Assembly: GCA_019449595.1 (NCBI GenBank)
Contig: JAGRPL010000014.1
Location: 372,043-436,042 of the forward strand
DNA length: 64,000 nucleotides
From: Rhodoferax sp.
Lineage (GTDB): Bacteria > Pseudomonadota > Gammaproteobacteria > Burkholderiales > Burkholderiaceae_C
Direction of reading: 5' to 3'
Numbering within the stretch: position 1 is the stretch's first letter; the number at the start of each line of letters is the position of its first letter. The notes beneath the pieces are model-generated. The model did not search any database and was not told the DNA's origin. It saw only the letters and a list, made by a program, of their open reading frames with translations. Positions 47,285-56,709 of this stretch are shown one piece after another. The translations under genes were made by a program, and so were the position numbers.

Positions 47285-47881
47285 TCAGAGCGGCCGGTGC
47301 AGGGTTCGGCGGTACTGCATGGCCTCGGCCACATGGCTGACCTGGGTATGGAGGGAGCCCGCCAGGTCGGCGATGGTGCGCGCCACTTTCAGGGCCCGGT
47401 GGGTGCTGCGGGCCGACCAGCCCAACCGGGTCGCGGCCACGTTCAGGAACTGGGTGGCGTCGTGGTCGAGCAGCAGGTGGTGGTCCAGCGCCTGGCCCTG
47501 CAAGGCCTGGTTGGCGTGTCCTTGGCGTTCCAGCGCCCGCTGGCGGGCGGCGGTGCAGCGCAGGCGGATGTTCTCGGTGGCTTCGCCTGCCGGGGCGTGC
47601 AGCAAATCGGTGCTGGGCAAGGCGGGTACCTCCACGTGCAGGTCGATGCGGTCCATCAACGGCCCGCTGAGCTTGGCCTGGTAGCGGTGGATCTGGTCGG
47701 GCGTGCAGCGGCAGGCGTGGGTGGCTGAGCCCAGGTAGCCGCAGGGGCAGGGGTTCATGGCGCCGATGAGCTGGAAGCGCGCCGGGAACTCGGCGCGCCG
47801 CGCTGCGCGGGAAATGGTGATGCAACCGGTCTCCAGCGGTTCCCGCAGGGCTTCCAGGGCGGCGCGGGGAAATTCGGGCAT
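47285..47881 (-). pseudogene. comM: C-terminal remnant of comM (YifB, Mg-chelatase-like), cut by the island
   Basis: The 198 residues correspond to the last 40% of ComM/YifB, which is normally about 500 residues. It begins exactly within the Walker B motif: MPEFPRAALEALREPLETG, where intact ComM has LDELPEF. After it come GAMNPCPCGYLG, CRCTPDQIHRYQ and LSGPLMDRIDLHVEV, all conserved. Upstream sequence (47882 onward on the minus strand) is unrelated and stops. The ATG used here is created at the junction. ComM is a DNA helicase aiding branch migration in natural transformation. The missing N-terminal half should lie at the far right end of the island. Confidence 0.88.
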
Positions 47882-47960
47882 TAGGTGAGCTAGTATGTCT
47901 GTACGATCCTAAAAAGCATTGGTAGATTTATCTTTATGAAACTTCAACTCGAACGTTTTC

Positions 47961-49145
47961 ATGATGAACGAATCCTTCTCAATTAGGCTAGTTGATCCGA
48001 CTCGTGAGTTTGGGACTGCGATTGAAACAGCCTTGCTTGCCTCCGGTGTTGCTGAGGATGCAAAAGCTATTCGCTCACTCGATCATCCGCTCAGAGCCTT
48101 CATTCTGATGGGAAGCGGAGATCCCCATGAGCAGGCTTGTGCCTTCCTCGCCGCAGTGGCTTTGAGGAGTCGAAGTGGCACTGGTGATACTGTTCGGACT
48201 TATGCGGAAGCCTTGGTGGTTTGGCTTCAGTATCTGAATATCCAGGGGATCCTTCTTGAACACGCAACTGAAGAAGACCTAGGACTTTTCAGAGCCAACC
48301 TAGCGAGCTCGAGGCATGGTGCGAACCTACAGCCTTATCAATCGACAACAATAAATAACAGACTTGCCGTAGCGGCTCAATTTCACGTCTGGGGGCAACG
48401 AAGAGCCCGAATGTGTTCACCATTGGGGGAGTTTCTTCTCGACGTAAGGAGCAACCAAAAAGTCTACGCAGGTAACCAAGAGAAGAGAACAAGGAACCAG
48501 CACGCCATAGGCTTTCCAAGAGAAGGTCGCTTGCCGCGACTGCTCAATCAAAGCAATATCAAAAGGCTATTCACAGTTATGAAAGCCAGTCATCGAACAT
48601 TGTTTCGTTGGGGGCTGGTGACAGGAGCAAGAAGGTTTGAAGTCTGTTCCTTAAAGATCTCTGACCTACCAGGTGAAGAGCAGGTCGGGTCTGCGGAAGG
48701 TGGACTAATCCCACTTGCGATTATGCGCAAGGGCTCAAGAAAGCTCACCCTACAGGTGCCGGCAAGCCTGATCGAAGAAACGCGCTGGTACATACTCACC
48801 GAGAGACCAGCACCCAAAGACTCAATTTCCGCTCAATATGTTTTTCTCAACTCTAGGGGAAGGCCAGTAGCGCGGGGGCAGCTTTCAGCTGACTTTAGGC
48901 AATACGCCAACTCGATCGGATTGGACGCAACTCTGCATCACCTGCGACATACGTTTGCCGTCAATGTGCTTTCTGTGCTTGAGTCGTTTGAGAGTGATGA
49001 GAATCCAATGAACCCAATCAAGACCCTCCAGGTTCTTCTTGGACATGCGAACATCTCCACGACAGAGACTTACCTCAGGGCTGTGCAGGCTAGCTCTCCA
49101 GCGGTGGTAGAGGCGCTTGGATTCCTCTACGGAGCGACGCTATGA
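47961..49145 (+). CDS. ginA: GInt tyrosine recombinase GinA
   Basis: A 394-residue tyrosine recombinase with a SAM-like core-binding domain and a complete catalytic set: Arg in WGLVTGARRFEV, the beta-2 lysine in IMRKGSRKLTL, H-x-x-R in HHLRHTFAV, His in LLGHANIST and the nucleophile tyrosine in TTETYLRAV. First gene of the island. Start ATG 47961 or 47964. Ends with an ATGA overlap into ginB. Confidence 0.88.
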   Translation: MMNESFSIRLVDPTREFGTAIETALLASGVAEDAKAIRSLDHPLRAFILMGSGDPHEQACAFLAAVALRSRSGTGDTVRTYAEALVVWLQYLNIQGILLEHATEEDLGLFRANLASSRHGANLQPYQSTTINNRLAVAAQFHVWGQRRARMCSPLGEFLLDVRSNQKVYAGNQEKRTRNQHAIGFPREGRLPRLLNQSNIKRLFTVMKASHRTLFRWGLVTGARRFEVCSLKISDLPGEEQVGSAEGGLIPLAIMRKGSRKLTLQVPASLIEETRWYILTERPAPKDSISAQYVFLNSRGRPVARGQLSADFRQYANSIGLDATLHHLRHTFAVNVLSVLESFESDENPMNPIKTLQVLLGHANISTTETYLRAVQASSPAVVEALGFLYGATL

Positions 49146-50839
49146 CACAGTTTACACACGTCATTGCTGGGTCCATCCTCAGTATTCGTCCCGTCGAAGG
49201 AGAACATCCTAGTACGACATTTGACTGCGGCGCACTTGGGTTTCATCCAGATGTAGCCAATGGAATAAATCGTGCGTTAGTTGCCAGATACGGCCACCTG
49301 GCCATCGAAACGCAACGACTAGTTATTCGATCAGTTAAGCAACTAGCATCCGCGCTAAAACATGAAGGGCTTGTACAAGCTCTTCCGCTTCCACCAAATA
49401 CTTTTGAATTCGCGGTTAAGTGGACCTTTTCTGTAGAGAGTCAAAGCACAAAGACTAGCCGTTCCCTACTTTGCCTGTTGATCCAAGTACTTACTTGGAT
49501 GCGGAGAAATACGCCAAAGTTAATATCAAAGCACAGCAATTTTTTACTTCCACGCTATCAAAGGCCCGAAAAGACGGAAAGGGCTTCTTGGAGTGAAGAG
49601 CAAACTAAGGCGGCGCTCCGAGCGTGCTACATAGACATTGAGCAAACGCGTCAACGTATTTCAAAGGCGCAGGCCTTGATGGCCGGTGAAGCAGCAACCC
49701 CAGAAGATCTGGCACTGTCCAATCTGGTCAGAGAGTGGGATGAGATGTCGGAAGGAGGTCGCCTAACCGTGGCGAAGATTCATAAAAAGCCAGGTGGCGG
49801 TGGATTCCTCAAACGACTCAAAACAGCCGGCGGCGCAGACAGACTCAAAGCACTTCTTTACATTCAGTGTTCAGACGTCTTTCCCTTCTACCTAGCTACC
49901 CTAATCCAAACTAGCGGAAACCCGCAATCAATATTGGCACTCGATCGCGCTTGCATACAGGATCACCCAATTCGGACCGACATAGAAGTCCTTAGGTGGG
50001 ACAAGCATCGCTCGGGTCGAGAGCAGATAGCTGACTTTCCAAAATCAAAACAATTCAGTGCTCCGAATCTTCTGCGCCAGCTCATGGAGCTGACCACGCC
50101 CCTGTTGAAACTTGCGCACCCACGAATCAGGAGTGCTGTGTTTCTCGTAAAAAATCCCCGCGGCGGCGTAAACCGTATATCTTGGCAGCAAGTGCATAAC
50201 GAATACGCTTCGTTTTTGGAAAAACACTCGCTTGAAAAGGTTGAGTTACGCAGCGTGCGGAAAACGGGTGGAAGACTCCATCAAAGGGCAGGAAAATCAC
50301 TCGCGACTGCTAAGAAAAGACTGAATCACAAGGATGTAAGTACCACTCAGATTTACACAAGCCTTGGAGACAGGAAAGAAGATCACGACAGGACAATCCT
50401 AAGATTTCAGGGTCTCATGTTGAGCGAAACACTCAAACAAGATACGTCAAGTTCGAGTGCATCCAAAAGATCCAAAGCGCCATCGAATGCAGCAACTCAG
50501 ACTGTATTTGGATTTTCCTGCAAAGATCCGCTTGGCGGCATCGCAACTGGAAGTAGGCCTGGGGAAGTGTGCCTTCAGTTCATGCGTTGCGCCACATGTC
50601 CAGGAGCGATTGTTCCGCTCGACGATATTCGAGTCGTTGGCAAATTAATGTCCGCTTCGCTTGTCCTATCAGATACGGAAGTTCGAGCAGTAGAGGAAGG
50701 CTGGACACCGCGATTCAATCTTCTTTTCAAGCCAATCAAGACGATCATCGATACGGAACTGCTTCCCGCAGCTTCTTTGTCTATAAAGGCGAAAGCATTG
50801 AGATTGGTTAACAAAGACCAATTCCCACGATTGGAGTAA
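49142..50839 (+). CDS. ginB: GInt large tyrosine recombinase GinB
   Basis: A 565-residue protein. The C-terminal half retains the recombinase fold: ELRSVRKTGGRLHQRAGKSL (the H-x-x-R box with His replaced by Ser), LNHKDVSTTQIYTSLG with His and Tyr. A cysteine cluster follows (CLQFMRCATCPGA), perhaps a zinc finger. The first catalytic arginine region is weak, so it may be structural or partly active. Translationally coupled to ginA. Confidence 0.82.
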   Translation: MTQFTHVIAGSILSIRPVEGEHPSTTFDCGALGFHPDVANGINRALVARYGHLAIETQRLVIRSVKQLASALKHEGLVQALPLPPNTFEFAVKWTFSVESQSTKTSRSLLCLLIQVLTWMRRNTPKLISKHSNFLLPRYQRPEKTERASWSEEQTKAALRACYIDIEQTRQRISKAQALMAGEAATPEDLALSNLVREWDEMSEGGRLTVAKIHKKPGGGGFLKRLKTAGGADRLKALLYIQCSDVFPFYLATLIQTSGNPQSILALDRACIQDHPIRTDIEVLRWDKHRSGREQIADFPKSKQFSAPNLLRQLMELTTPLLKLAHPRIRSAVFLVKNPRGGVNRISWQQVHNEYASFLEKHSLEKVELRSVRKTGGRLHQRAGKSLATAKKRLNHKDVSTTQIYTSLGDRKEDHDRTILRFQGLMLSETLKQDTSSSSASKRSKAPSNAATQTVFGFSCKDPLGGIATGSRPGEVCLQFMRCATCPGAIVPLDDIRVVGKLMSASLVLSDTEVRAVEEGWTPRFNLLFKPIKTIIDTELLPAASLSIKAKALRLVNKDQFPRLE

Positions 50840-50841
50840 CT

Positions 50842-52650
50842 ATGTCCGAGGGATTGATATTGCGAGAAACACATCATCTGTGGGAACTGCGAGTCTCAAA
50901 TCTGTACCAGGGCGAGAGCGGAGTACTCAATTGGTTGACATTTCTTCCCCCAGGAGTAGGAACTAAGCATCAGCGCAGTTACCTCAAGAAGTCAACAAAG
51001 CAATTCTTGCGGGCCGTTATTCACAGAGGACCGATTAAAGGAACGGGCAATCTAGGACATGCAACGGTTGTCGTAATGTTCGGAATGCTCAAGGTTCTCG
51101 CAAGATGGATGATTAAAAATGGACTTTGGCGGTATTCAGAAATTACACCCGATCACGTCCTGGAATACTTAGCTACCAAGAAATCGCGCGATGCAAGCGG
51201 TGTTCCCGCCACTCGCTCTATCCTCGATCACGTGATGATCCTGCGTAAGATGTGGTGGCATAGGTCCGAACATGTCGGGTCTCTCCGTTTTGACCCAGAA
51301 ATCATTGAACTTGAAATTCAGTCAGAGGTTCCCGGCCGGGACTTAATTCCCTATAGCCCTGTTGATGAGGCAGCGGCGATCGCCCTTATTAAAGATGCGA
51401 TTGATTGGGTCAGAACGCATGGCGCTTATTTGACTGCTTGCTCAAAGAAGATCTGGGATGAACAGTCAAAAGAAGTTGGAAGTACAAAAAGCGAAAAAGA
51501 AAGGAGACTGAAAAAAATCTACTCCCAGTTTCGAGATCACGATGAGTTCCAAAAAATACAAGCCGAGCTTGGTATGGAAGGGTCACATGTTCACGCTGTC
51601 CTGACTCATGCAGTGTCTGTCACACAGGGGGCCGCCATCATTGTTCTTTTGTTTATGGTCGGACTGCGCGTGAAAGAGCTAACAAGATTAGATGATGATT
51701 GTGTGCAATGGCGCCGTCCTGAGACTGGAGAAGCGATTTCATATTTGAGTGGTGTAGCTGCCAAAAAAGCGGGTGTTGAACGCTACTGGGTGGCTGGGGA
51801 ACCGATTCCTGAGATTGTTGAATGGCTAAAAGGTTTTTATCGACCTGCGAAGTCACGCTCTAAATGCAAGGCGTTATTGATTTCCAGAAGCCAAGGGGCT
51901 CCGGTACCACTGCCTGGTCGGCGGGTGACTCGGATGGGGGCGAATACCCCGGTTACTCTAATGAGGCACTTTGTTAATGCTCCGTTCCGCGCGAATCGAC
52001 CTGAAGTGCTTGGCTTGCACCCACACAAAGCTAGGAAAACATTTGCGTTGTTTGTAGTCAAGCGGGACAAAAGTGCGTTGGAAGCTCTGTCATATCACTA
52101 TGGGCACGCTTATCGTGAGTTTACGGATGGCGCGTATATCGGGTCCGACATGCAACTTGCCCAACTTCTGAGAGAGGAGGATAGAAGAGAGTTGGCAAGA
52201 GCCTTGATGGACCTATTGGCAAGTAACAGACTTGGTGGCAGAGGGGCACTGAAAATCTCTGAACTCCAAAATTCCCTGAATAGAACGCCTCAGTTTTCTG
52301 GAAAGCGAGCGACTGAAGCACTTGTGGATCGTCTCATTAGTGATGGTGTGTATCTAGCACCCTGCGATTGGGGATACTGCGTCTATTCAAAGAGCCTGTC
52401 TGCCTGTCATGGAGACGACCAAGGTCCAAATCAATTGAACCGTACTGCGGAAGTGTGCAGCGGGTGTGCCAACTTTGTAGTGACTCCCTCGCATTTGCAT
52501 TGGTGGAACAGCCGATCAAAGACTGATGAAGAATTCCTTAGGCGTTCAGACTTGCCTGATCAGACACGTCAGATGGTTATGAAGCGGCAAGAGCGGACCA
52601 AGAAGATACTGTGGGATTTAGTATTCAGTAGAAAGAAGGCGGGAGTTTAA
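50842..52650 (+). CDS. ginC: GInt large tyrosine recombinase GinC
   Basis: A 602-residue recombinase: Arg in MVGLRVKELTRLDDDC, H-x-x-R in HPHKARKTFAL, YHYGHAYREFTDGAYIG carrying the late His and the putative nucleophile Tyr, and a cysteine-rich C-terminus (CDWGYCVY...CSGCANF) that may bind zinc. It starts 2 bp after ginB and ends 1 bp before ginD. Confidence 0.85.
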   Translation: MSEGLILRETHHLWELRVSNLYQGESGVLNWLTFLPPGVGTKHQRSYLKKSTKQFLRAVIHRGPIKGTGNLGHATVVVMFGMLKVLARWMIKNGLWRYSEITPDHVLEYLATKKSRDASGVPATRSILDHVMILRKMWWHRSEHVGSLRFDPEIIELEIQSEVPGRDLIPYSPVDEAAAIALIKDAIDWVRTHGAYLTACSKKIWDEQSKEVGSTKSEKERRLKKIYSQFRDHDEFQKIQAELGMEGSHVHAVLTHAVSVTQGAAIIVLLFMVGLRVKELTRLDDDCVQWRRPETGEAISYLSGVAAKKAGVERYWVAGEPIPEIVEWLKGFYRPAKSRSKCKALLISRSQGAPVPLPGRRVTRMGANTPVTLMRHFVNAPFRANRPEVLGLHPHKARKTFALFVVKRDKSALEALSYHYGHAYREFTDGAYIGSDMQLAQLLREEDRRELARALMDLLASNRLGGRGALKISELQNSLNRTPQFSGKRATEALVDRLISDGVYLAPCDWGYCVYSKSLSACHGDDQGPNQLNRTAEVCSGCANFVVTPSHLHWWNSRSKTDEEFLRRSDLPDQTRQMVMKRQERTKKILWDLVFSRKKAGV

Positions 52651-52651
52651 A

Positions 52652-53035
52652 GTGCCTTCTTCTAAGTCGAAATTGTCCGTTCGTGAGCGACTTGAGGCCG
52701 CAATCGAATTGCACAAGTTTGAAAATCCTACTTCTTCTCTCTCAATTAGCGCACTGAGCAAATTGGCGGGCGTCTCACGCTCAAACATATATAGCTCTCA
52801 CCCTGACATCGCAGAAAAATGTAGGCCAGCGAAAGATATCTCTGCGAAGAAAGAGCGCACTGATTCAAAAAAGAAGTTGTTCCAAATCAGACAGGAACTG
52901 CTTGTCGAAAGAAAGCGAAACATTGCTTTGCTCTTTCTCGTAACAGAACAGCGCGAAGAGCTGCAGCGATTGCGTACCAAGCTTAATCGTGCGGAGACTA
53001 AAAGCGGTCGCCGGCAATTGAAACAAGCTACCTAG
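52652..53035 (+). CDS. ginD: GinD-like small HTH/coiled-coil protein
   Basis: A 127-residue basic protein from GTG 52652. Residues 25-55 form a HTH (SISALSKLAGVSRSNIYSSH), then a long charged coiled coil (LFQIRQELLVERKRNIALLF). This matches the small fourth gene of ginABCD operons and is also similar in style to TnpC of Tn554. It follows ginC by one base, so the four genes form one operon. Confidence 0.78.
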   Translation: MPSSKSKLSVRERLEAAIELHKFENPTSSLSISALSKLAGVSRSNIYSSHPDIAEKCRPAKDISAKKERTDSKKKLFQIRQELLVERKRNIALLFLVTEQREELQRLRTKLNRAETKSGRRQLKQAT

Positions 53036-53082
53036 AGCCATGCCGCTCAGGGCCAGAAGCGGTCTTCGATCAGTGACTGCTT

Positions 53083-53772
53083 TCAAGCGGACGAATCATG
53101 GATCTCAAATAGCTGTTGAATGATATTGTGTACGACAACGAACGTCATCAAAACCGTAGGATAAAGAGTGCTCGTGCCGTGGGCATGCATATTCCTTGTA
53201 TCCGGCAAGCTGTCGGCAATTCTTTCTAGCCAGTTTATTGCCAGATCTTCCGCTGTGGGCTTGATTGTTGAAGGGTCATAGTTCATTTCACTTAGCCCCA
53301 ACTCCTCCATTTTCTTGATCATTTCCATAGAGTGACGATGGTGAGCAAGTTTGCTGGCGGCCTCTTCCCGAGGTGTGAAGCGAGCGTCGGTGACAAGACC
53401 TTTGTCCTGTGCAACTCGGAGCAAATGTCTGAAGCCTGGGATACGGTCATCCTCGGCTCTCATTAACCCAGCAGCGATGAACTTTGATCGCAATGCAAAT
53501 TCGAGAGTTGTCAACGCATATTGCTCTGCGACCATGTAAAACCGGTACACGCACCAAGAGTACAAGAAAAGATTCTTGGCAGTCTCAAAATGAACCCGAA
53601 CCGCCTCTGGAACCGCCGCTCCAAGAAGGAGCGCTGACATCGCTTGATGATGTCCGACAAGTCGCTCCAATGCACGTGCCCCAGACCCCATCCGAGGATC
53701 AGGAAGACCGATCCTCTCCGGGCTACGAAGGGCTTCGGCTGGATCCAAATCGTTAGGTTCGTTGGTATTCAT
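53083..53772 (-). CDS. HEPN-like protein (possible defence RNase)
   Basis: A 229-residue, mainly helical protein from ATG 53772 (a TTG at 53778 is in frame). Near the C-terminus, RNMHAHGTSTLYP contains the R-x4-H motif of HEPN ribonucleases (Arg193, His198), followed by a hydrophobic helix. Upstream helices (FYMVAEQYALTTLEFALRSK) resemble the glutamate/arginine-containing helices of HEPN-fold proteins. No nucleotidyltransferase partner is next to it. First cargo gene after ginD, convergent with it. Function inferred only. Confidence 0.55.
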   Translation of the reverse strand: MNTNEPNDLDPAEALRSPERIGLPDPRMGSGARALERLVGHHQAMSALLLGAAVPEAVRVHFETAKNLFLYSWCVYRFYMVAEQYALTTLEFALRSKFIAAGLMRAEDDRIPGFRHLLRVAQDKGLVTDARFTPREEAASKLAHHRHSMEMIKKMEELGLSEMNYDPSTIKPTAEDLAINWLERIADSLPDTRNMHAHGTSTLYPTVLMTFVVVHNIIQQLFEIHDSSA

Positions 53773-53930
53773 TTTCAAAGATGGCGCGTTAGTGTGGATA
53801 TGTCACGAGATGTAGCTGCCATTGGCCACGGACTCTTAACGTCGAATGTCGAGGATGCCTCTCCGCTAACGCCGCTACTGCCTTACCTCCGCACGCCTCT
53901 GGCGAGAGCGCGCAGAGGCAAGCTTGAGGT

Positions 53931-54668
53931 TTAGGTATCGTCGTCCTCGCTGCTCATGATGGGGCCAAGGAGTGAATCTCGGCTTGGCGAGTAGCGATAG
54001 CCCTCTGCTTTGAGTTCGAGCACTTCCTCCACAGACAATCCCTTCTTAACCATTTGGGCTACGACTTCGGGCGTGATCTCTCGCGCATCGACTTGACCGA
54101 TTACTGAGGCCATCTTCATCATTGTGGACTGGGTTCGGTCCAGCAGTTTCCGTACATCAGCAAGCGGGTAACCTCCGATCGCACGCGTGCCGATTACAGG
54201 GTGTTGAGATTCGACACTGAAAAAGTCGCCGAGAAGCTCATAGCGGCAGTCCCATTCGACCTCAATGCGGTCTGGATCATCACGAAGCCCGATGGTTTGG
54301 CGCTCGCCATGCCAGACAAGACACATTGCCAAGTGTTCGTCGGGTTCGAGGAGCCAAGCGTCGCCGACTCCGGTGGAGAAGAGGACGAAGGGCGGACAGG
54401 CAGCGCCGTTGCTCGTCACCACGGATTTCACTTTGCCGCGAAGCTCCGAGGTGATGATCGCCTCGCATTCGTCGCGAATCGACCGTATCTGGGCTACCGC
54501 CTTGGCGTTCTCGTTGCACTTTACGACATGGTGCCAGTGGTCATAGCCGGCCTGCTTGGCGGCGCGATTGAGTAGGTCGGAATGCTTGCCCGCGCCGGAG
54601 CGCTGCAGCTTCTTGGCTTGTTTCTTGAGGCGCTCAACGACTTCGTCGGGCGTGGGAAGGTAACGCAT
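53931..54668 (-). CDS. Hypothetical island protein, 245 residues
   Basis: From ATG 54668 with an excellent AAGGAG 6 bases upstream. The N-terminus (LKKQAKKLQRSGAGKHSDLL...AGYDHWHHVV) looks like the small helical lysine-rich domain found before other domains in accessory proteins; the middle is mixed alpha/beta, with a hydrophobic VLFSTGVGDAWLLEP, and the C-terminus is acidic. I do not recognise a catalytic motif. Placed between the HEPN-like gene and the Gabija pair, all on the minus strand but with gaps, so it is probably its own unit. Confidence 0.65.
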   Translation of the reverse strand: MRYLPTPDEVVERLKKQAKKLQRSGAGKHSDLLNRAAKQAGYDHWHHVVKCNENAKAVAQIRSIRDECEAIITSELRGKVKSVVTSNGAACPPFVLFSTGVGDAWLLEPDEHLAMCLVWHGERQTIGLRDDPDRIEVEWDCRYELLGDFFSVESQHPVIGTRAIGGYPLADVRKLLDRTQSTMMKMASVIGQVDAREITPEVVAQMVKKGLSVEEVLELKAEGYRYSPSRDSLLGPIMSSEDDDT

Positions 54669-54927
54669 AACAGACTCCTTCTGTATGCAAATCACAGGTG
54701 CCCACTGCCTAGACTCGCCTACAAAGGGAATCAGGGGATGAAGATTGATAAACGTCGTCCCGCTAGGGTTCGCCACGGTGGGCAGCATGCGCCGACATAC
54801 GCAATGCTATTACTGTACCCGCCGCTCCTGTTCACGTCAACGCGCTCTTTGAACGGTTCAGCCCAATAGGTTTGATCTTGACTTCAGTGCGCCTCAACGA
54901 TCCCTACCGGCAGAGTGGGGCCATGAG

Positions 54928-54947
54928 CTGACATTTTCTAATGTCAG
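54928..54947. repeat. Short palindromic hairpin downstream of gajB
   Basis: CTGACATT and AATGTCAG (54928-54935 and 54940-54947) with a TTCT loop, 48 bp past the gajB stop. Could be a 3' stem-loop of the gajAB message. AGCTGACATTT (54926-54936) recurs inverted at 60767-60777. Confidence 0.35.
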
Positions 54948-54994
54948 ATTTAGAGGGCACTACTATTTCGAAATGCGTGTACAGGGACGTGTGA

Positions 54995-56698
54995 TCACAG
55001 GAATGGACAAGGATCACTCTTGGGTGTCAGGATGCTGGTTCGGCGTATGGCCCGAGTTACGCCCACCCGCAACGCCAGCAGCCCCTGGGCATAGGCCTTT
55101 TCATCGTCCGGATTCCTCGCGATGCGTTGATAGATGCCGTCATAGATGATGACCTCATCAAACTCTTTTCCCTTGGACTTGTGGATAGTCATAAGATGTA
55201 TGCCCCGCCAATCCTTTTGCGCAGTAGCAAAGTGCTCATGTAGCAATGCGCTACGCACGGCCTCTTCAGCGCCTCGATACCCACCCTGCGCTCGCCATAG
55301 AGCACCCAAGTTTGTCCGTAAGACTGAGCCGCGGTGTAGGAGACGAAGGTAGCGCGCGTCCGTTGCCACTAATCTCAACGCATCTGCAGAGGAAGCCGCC
55401 AGCAAACCGCGGATGTGCAGCCAGTCTGCTGCAGGGTCACCCGACAATTGAAGTTGCTGACGCTCTGATGAGAGGCGCTGAATTTCACTGACAATCAACT
55501 TCCGTTTGGGACCCACGATCTTTCCCGTGGAGACGAAGCCACTCAAGGCACTCGCCAAGTCAAGTTCTACCTGTGGAGTGGGCTTGCCGCCACGCCGGCC
55601 TCGAATTTGCGAGTGAAGTGCGCCCAGCAATCGGTTGGCCAGGTCGCTCGCCGTCCCCCCTTCAAGTAGCGAGGCGATGACACCTGCTGCGAGAGCCGGT
55701 GGTTCGGTATCCATCGCAACGTCGTGGCTCAACTCCGGCAAGCCGTCGGTTGAGGAAGACAAGTAGTCGGACAATTCGATCATGAGCCGCTTGGATGGCA
55801 CAAGTATGGCGATCGACTTTTCGGGCACATTTTTTAGGCGGTTCAAGGCGGAAAAAACCGCAGCCTTGGCTGTGAAATGCGGACTCTTGCCGCGCAGGAA
55901 CCCATAACGGTAGACCTTAACCTGCTGGTAGTCCTTGCCCCTATTGGCACCAGTTAGCAGGTCATTACCATAGCTTGCGATGTCCGTGCCGTTGCTGCGA
56001 TGGTTCTCACCAACAAAATCGAAGCTACTCGCTTGAAATGACCCTATGAACTCACCCATCCGTCGTGGGTCTGCCCCCCGAAACTCGTAGATGCGCTGAT
56101 CGGGATCCGCCAGGGCGATTAAGCGACTCCATCGACCTAGCTGCTGGATCAGTGCCCATTCATCACTGTTCGTGTCCTGGAACTCGTCCAGGATGATGAT
56201 GGGATAGCTGTCTGAGAAGATTCTGGCTATTCGGCCACTCCTTTGAAACAGTTCCCCGACCAATCGGGCAAACAGGTCAAAATGTAGGCGCCCATCTTGC
56301 TCGAAGAGCCGCAGCTTTTCTGCCTCATGCCCATCTTTGGCAATGTCGGTCAGATGTGCAGCCGCTTCAGGTGGTGGCAAGAGTTGCACATTTGACCTAC
56401 CGTTCAGGAGATAGGCGTGGCTCTTCAAAACCGTCCATGCGAAGCCATGATACGTATTGACTTCCAGCCATTGCATATCCTCGCGCGTGATCAACTCCGA
56501 AGCCTTTTCGATGATGCGCGCTACCGTTGGTCTTGCAAAGCTCAAGAACAAAATCTTTTGTCCTGGCTTGAGTGCCCCTGACCGAATCTCATCGCGCGCC
56601 TTTACCAAGGCAACGTGCGTCTTACCTGAGCCGGGACCGCCCAGCGCCAAGGCATGCTCGGCACACGCCAGGAATTGCAGCTTCTGTTCGCTCCACAC
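54995..56698 (-). CDS. gajB: UvrD/Rep-family helicase, GajB of a Gabija system
   Basis: A 567-residue SF1A helicase: Walker A GPGSGKTHVAL at 21-27, motif II IIILDEFQDTNSDEW, motif III LIALADPDQRIYEFRGADP, motif V LMTIHKSKGKEFDEV and motif VI RVGVTRAIRRTSI. GTG start 56698, 11 bp after the GajA stop. In Gabija, GajB senses DNA termini and activates GajA. The family is usually about 490-510 residues, so this is a little long. Confidence 0.85.
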   Translation of the reverse strand: MWSEQKLQFLACAEHALALGGPGSGKTHVALVKARDEIRSGALKPGQKILFLSFARPTVARIIEKASELITREDMQWLEVNTYHGFAWTVLKSHAYLLNGRSNVQLLPPPEAAAHLTDIAKDGHEAEKLRLFEQDGRLHFDLFARLVGELFQRSGRIARIFSDSYPIIILDEFQDTNSDEWALIQQLGRWSRLIALADPDQRIYEFRGADPRRMGEFIGSFQASSFDFVGENHRSNGTDIASYGNDLLTGANRGKDYQQVKVYRYGFLRGKSPHFTAKAAVFSALNRLKNVPEKSIAILVPSKRLMIELSDYLSSSTDGLPELSHDVAMDTEPPALAAGVIASLLEGGTASDLANRLLGALHSQIRGRRGGKPTPQVELDLASALSGFVSTGKIVGPKRKLIVSEIQRLSSERQQLQLSGDPAADWLHIRGLLAASSADALRLVATDARYLRLLHRGSVLRTNLGALWRAQGGYRGAEEAVRSALLHEHFATAQKDWRGIHLMTIHKSKGKEFDEVIIYDGIYQRIARNPDDEKAYAQGLLALRVGVTRAIRRTSILTPKSDPCPFL

Positions 56699-56709
56699 AG
56701 CGGCTAAGC

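Noticed and set aside
47961..52650. The recombinase trio as a RIT element or a Tn554-family transposon
   Set aside because: RIT trios have smaller recombinases, and Tn554 has two recombinases plus TnpC. Three recombinases, two of them large, plus a fourth small gene fit ginABCD better, though a search is needed to settle it.
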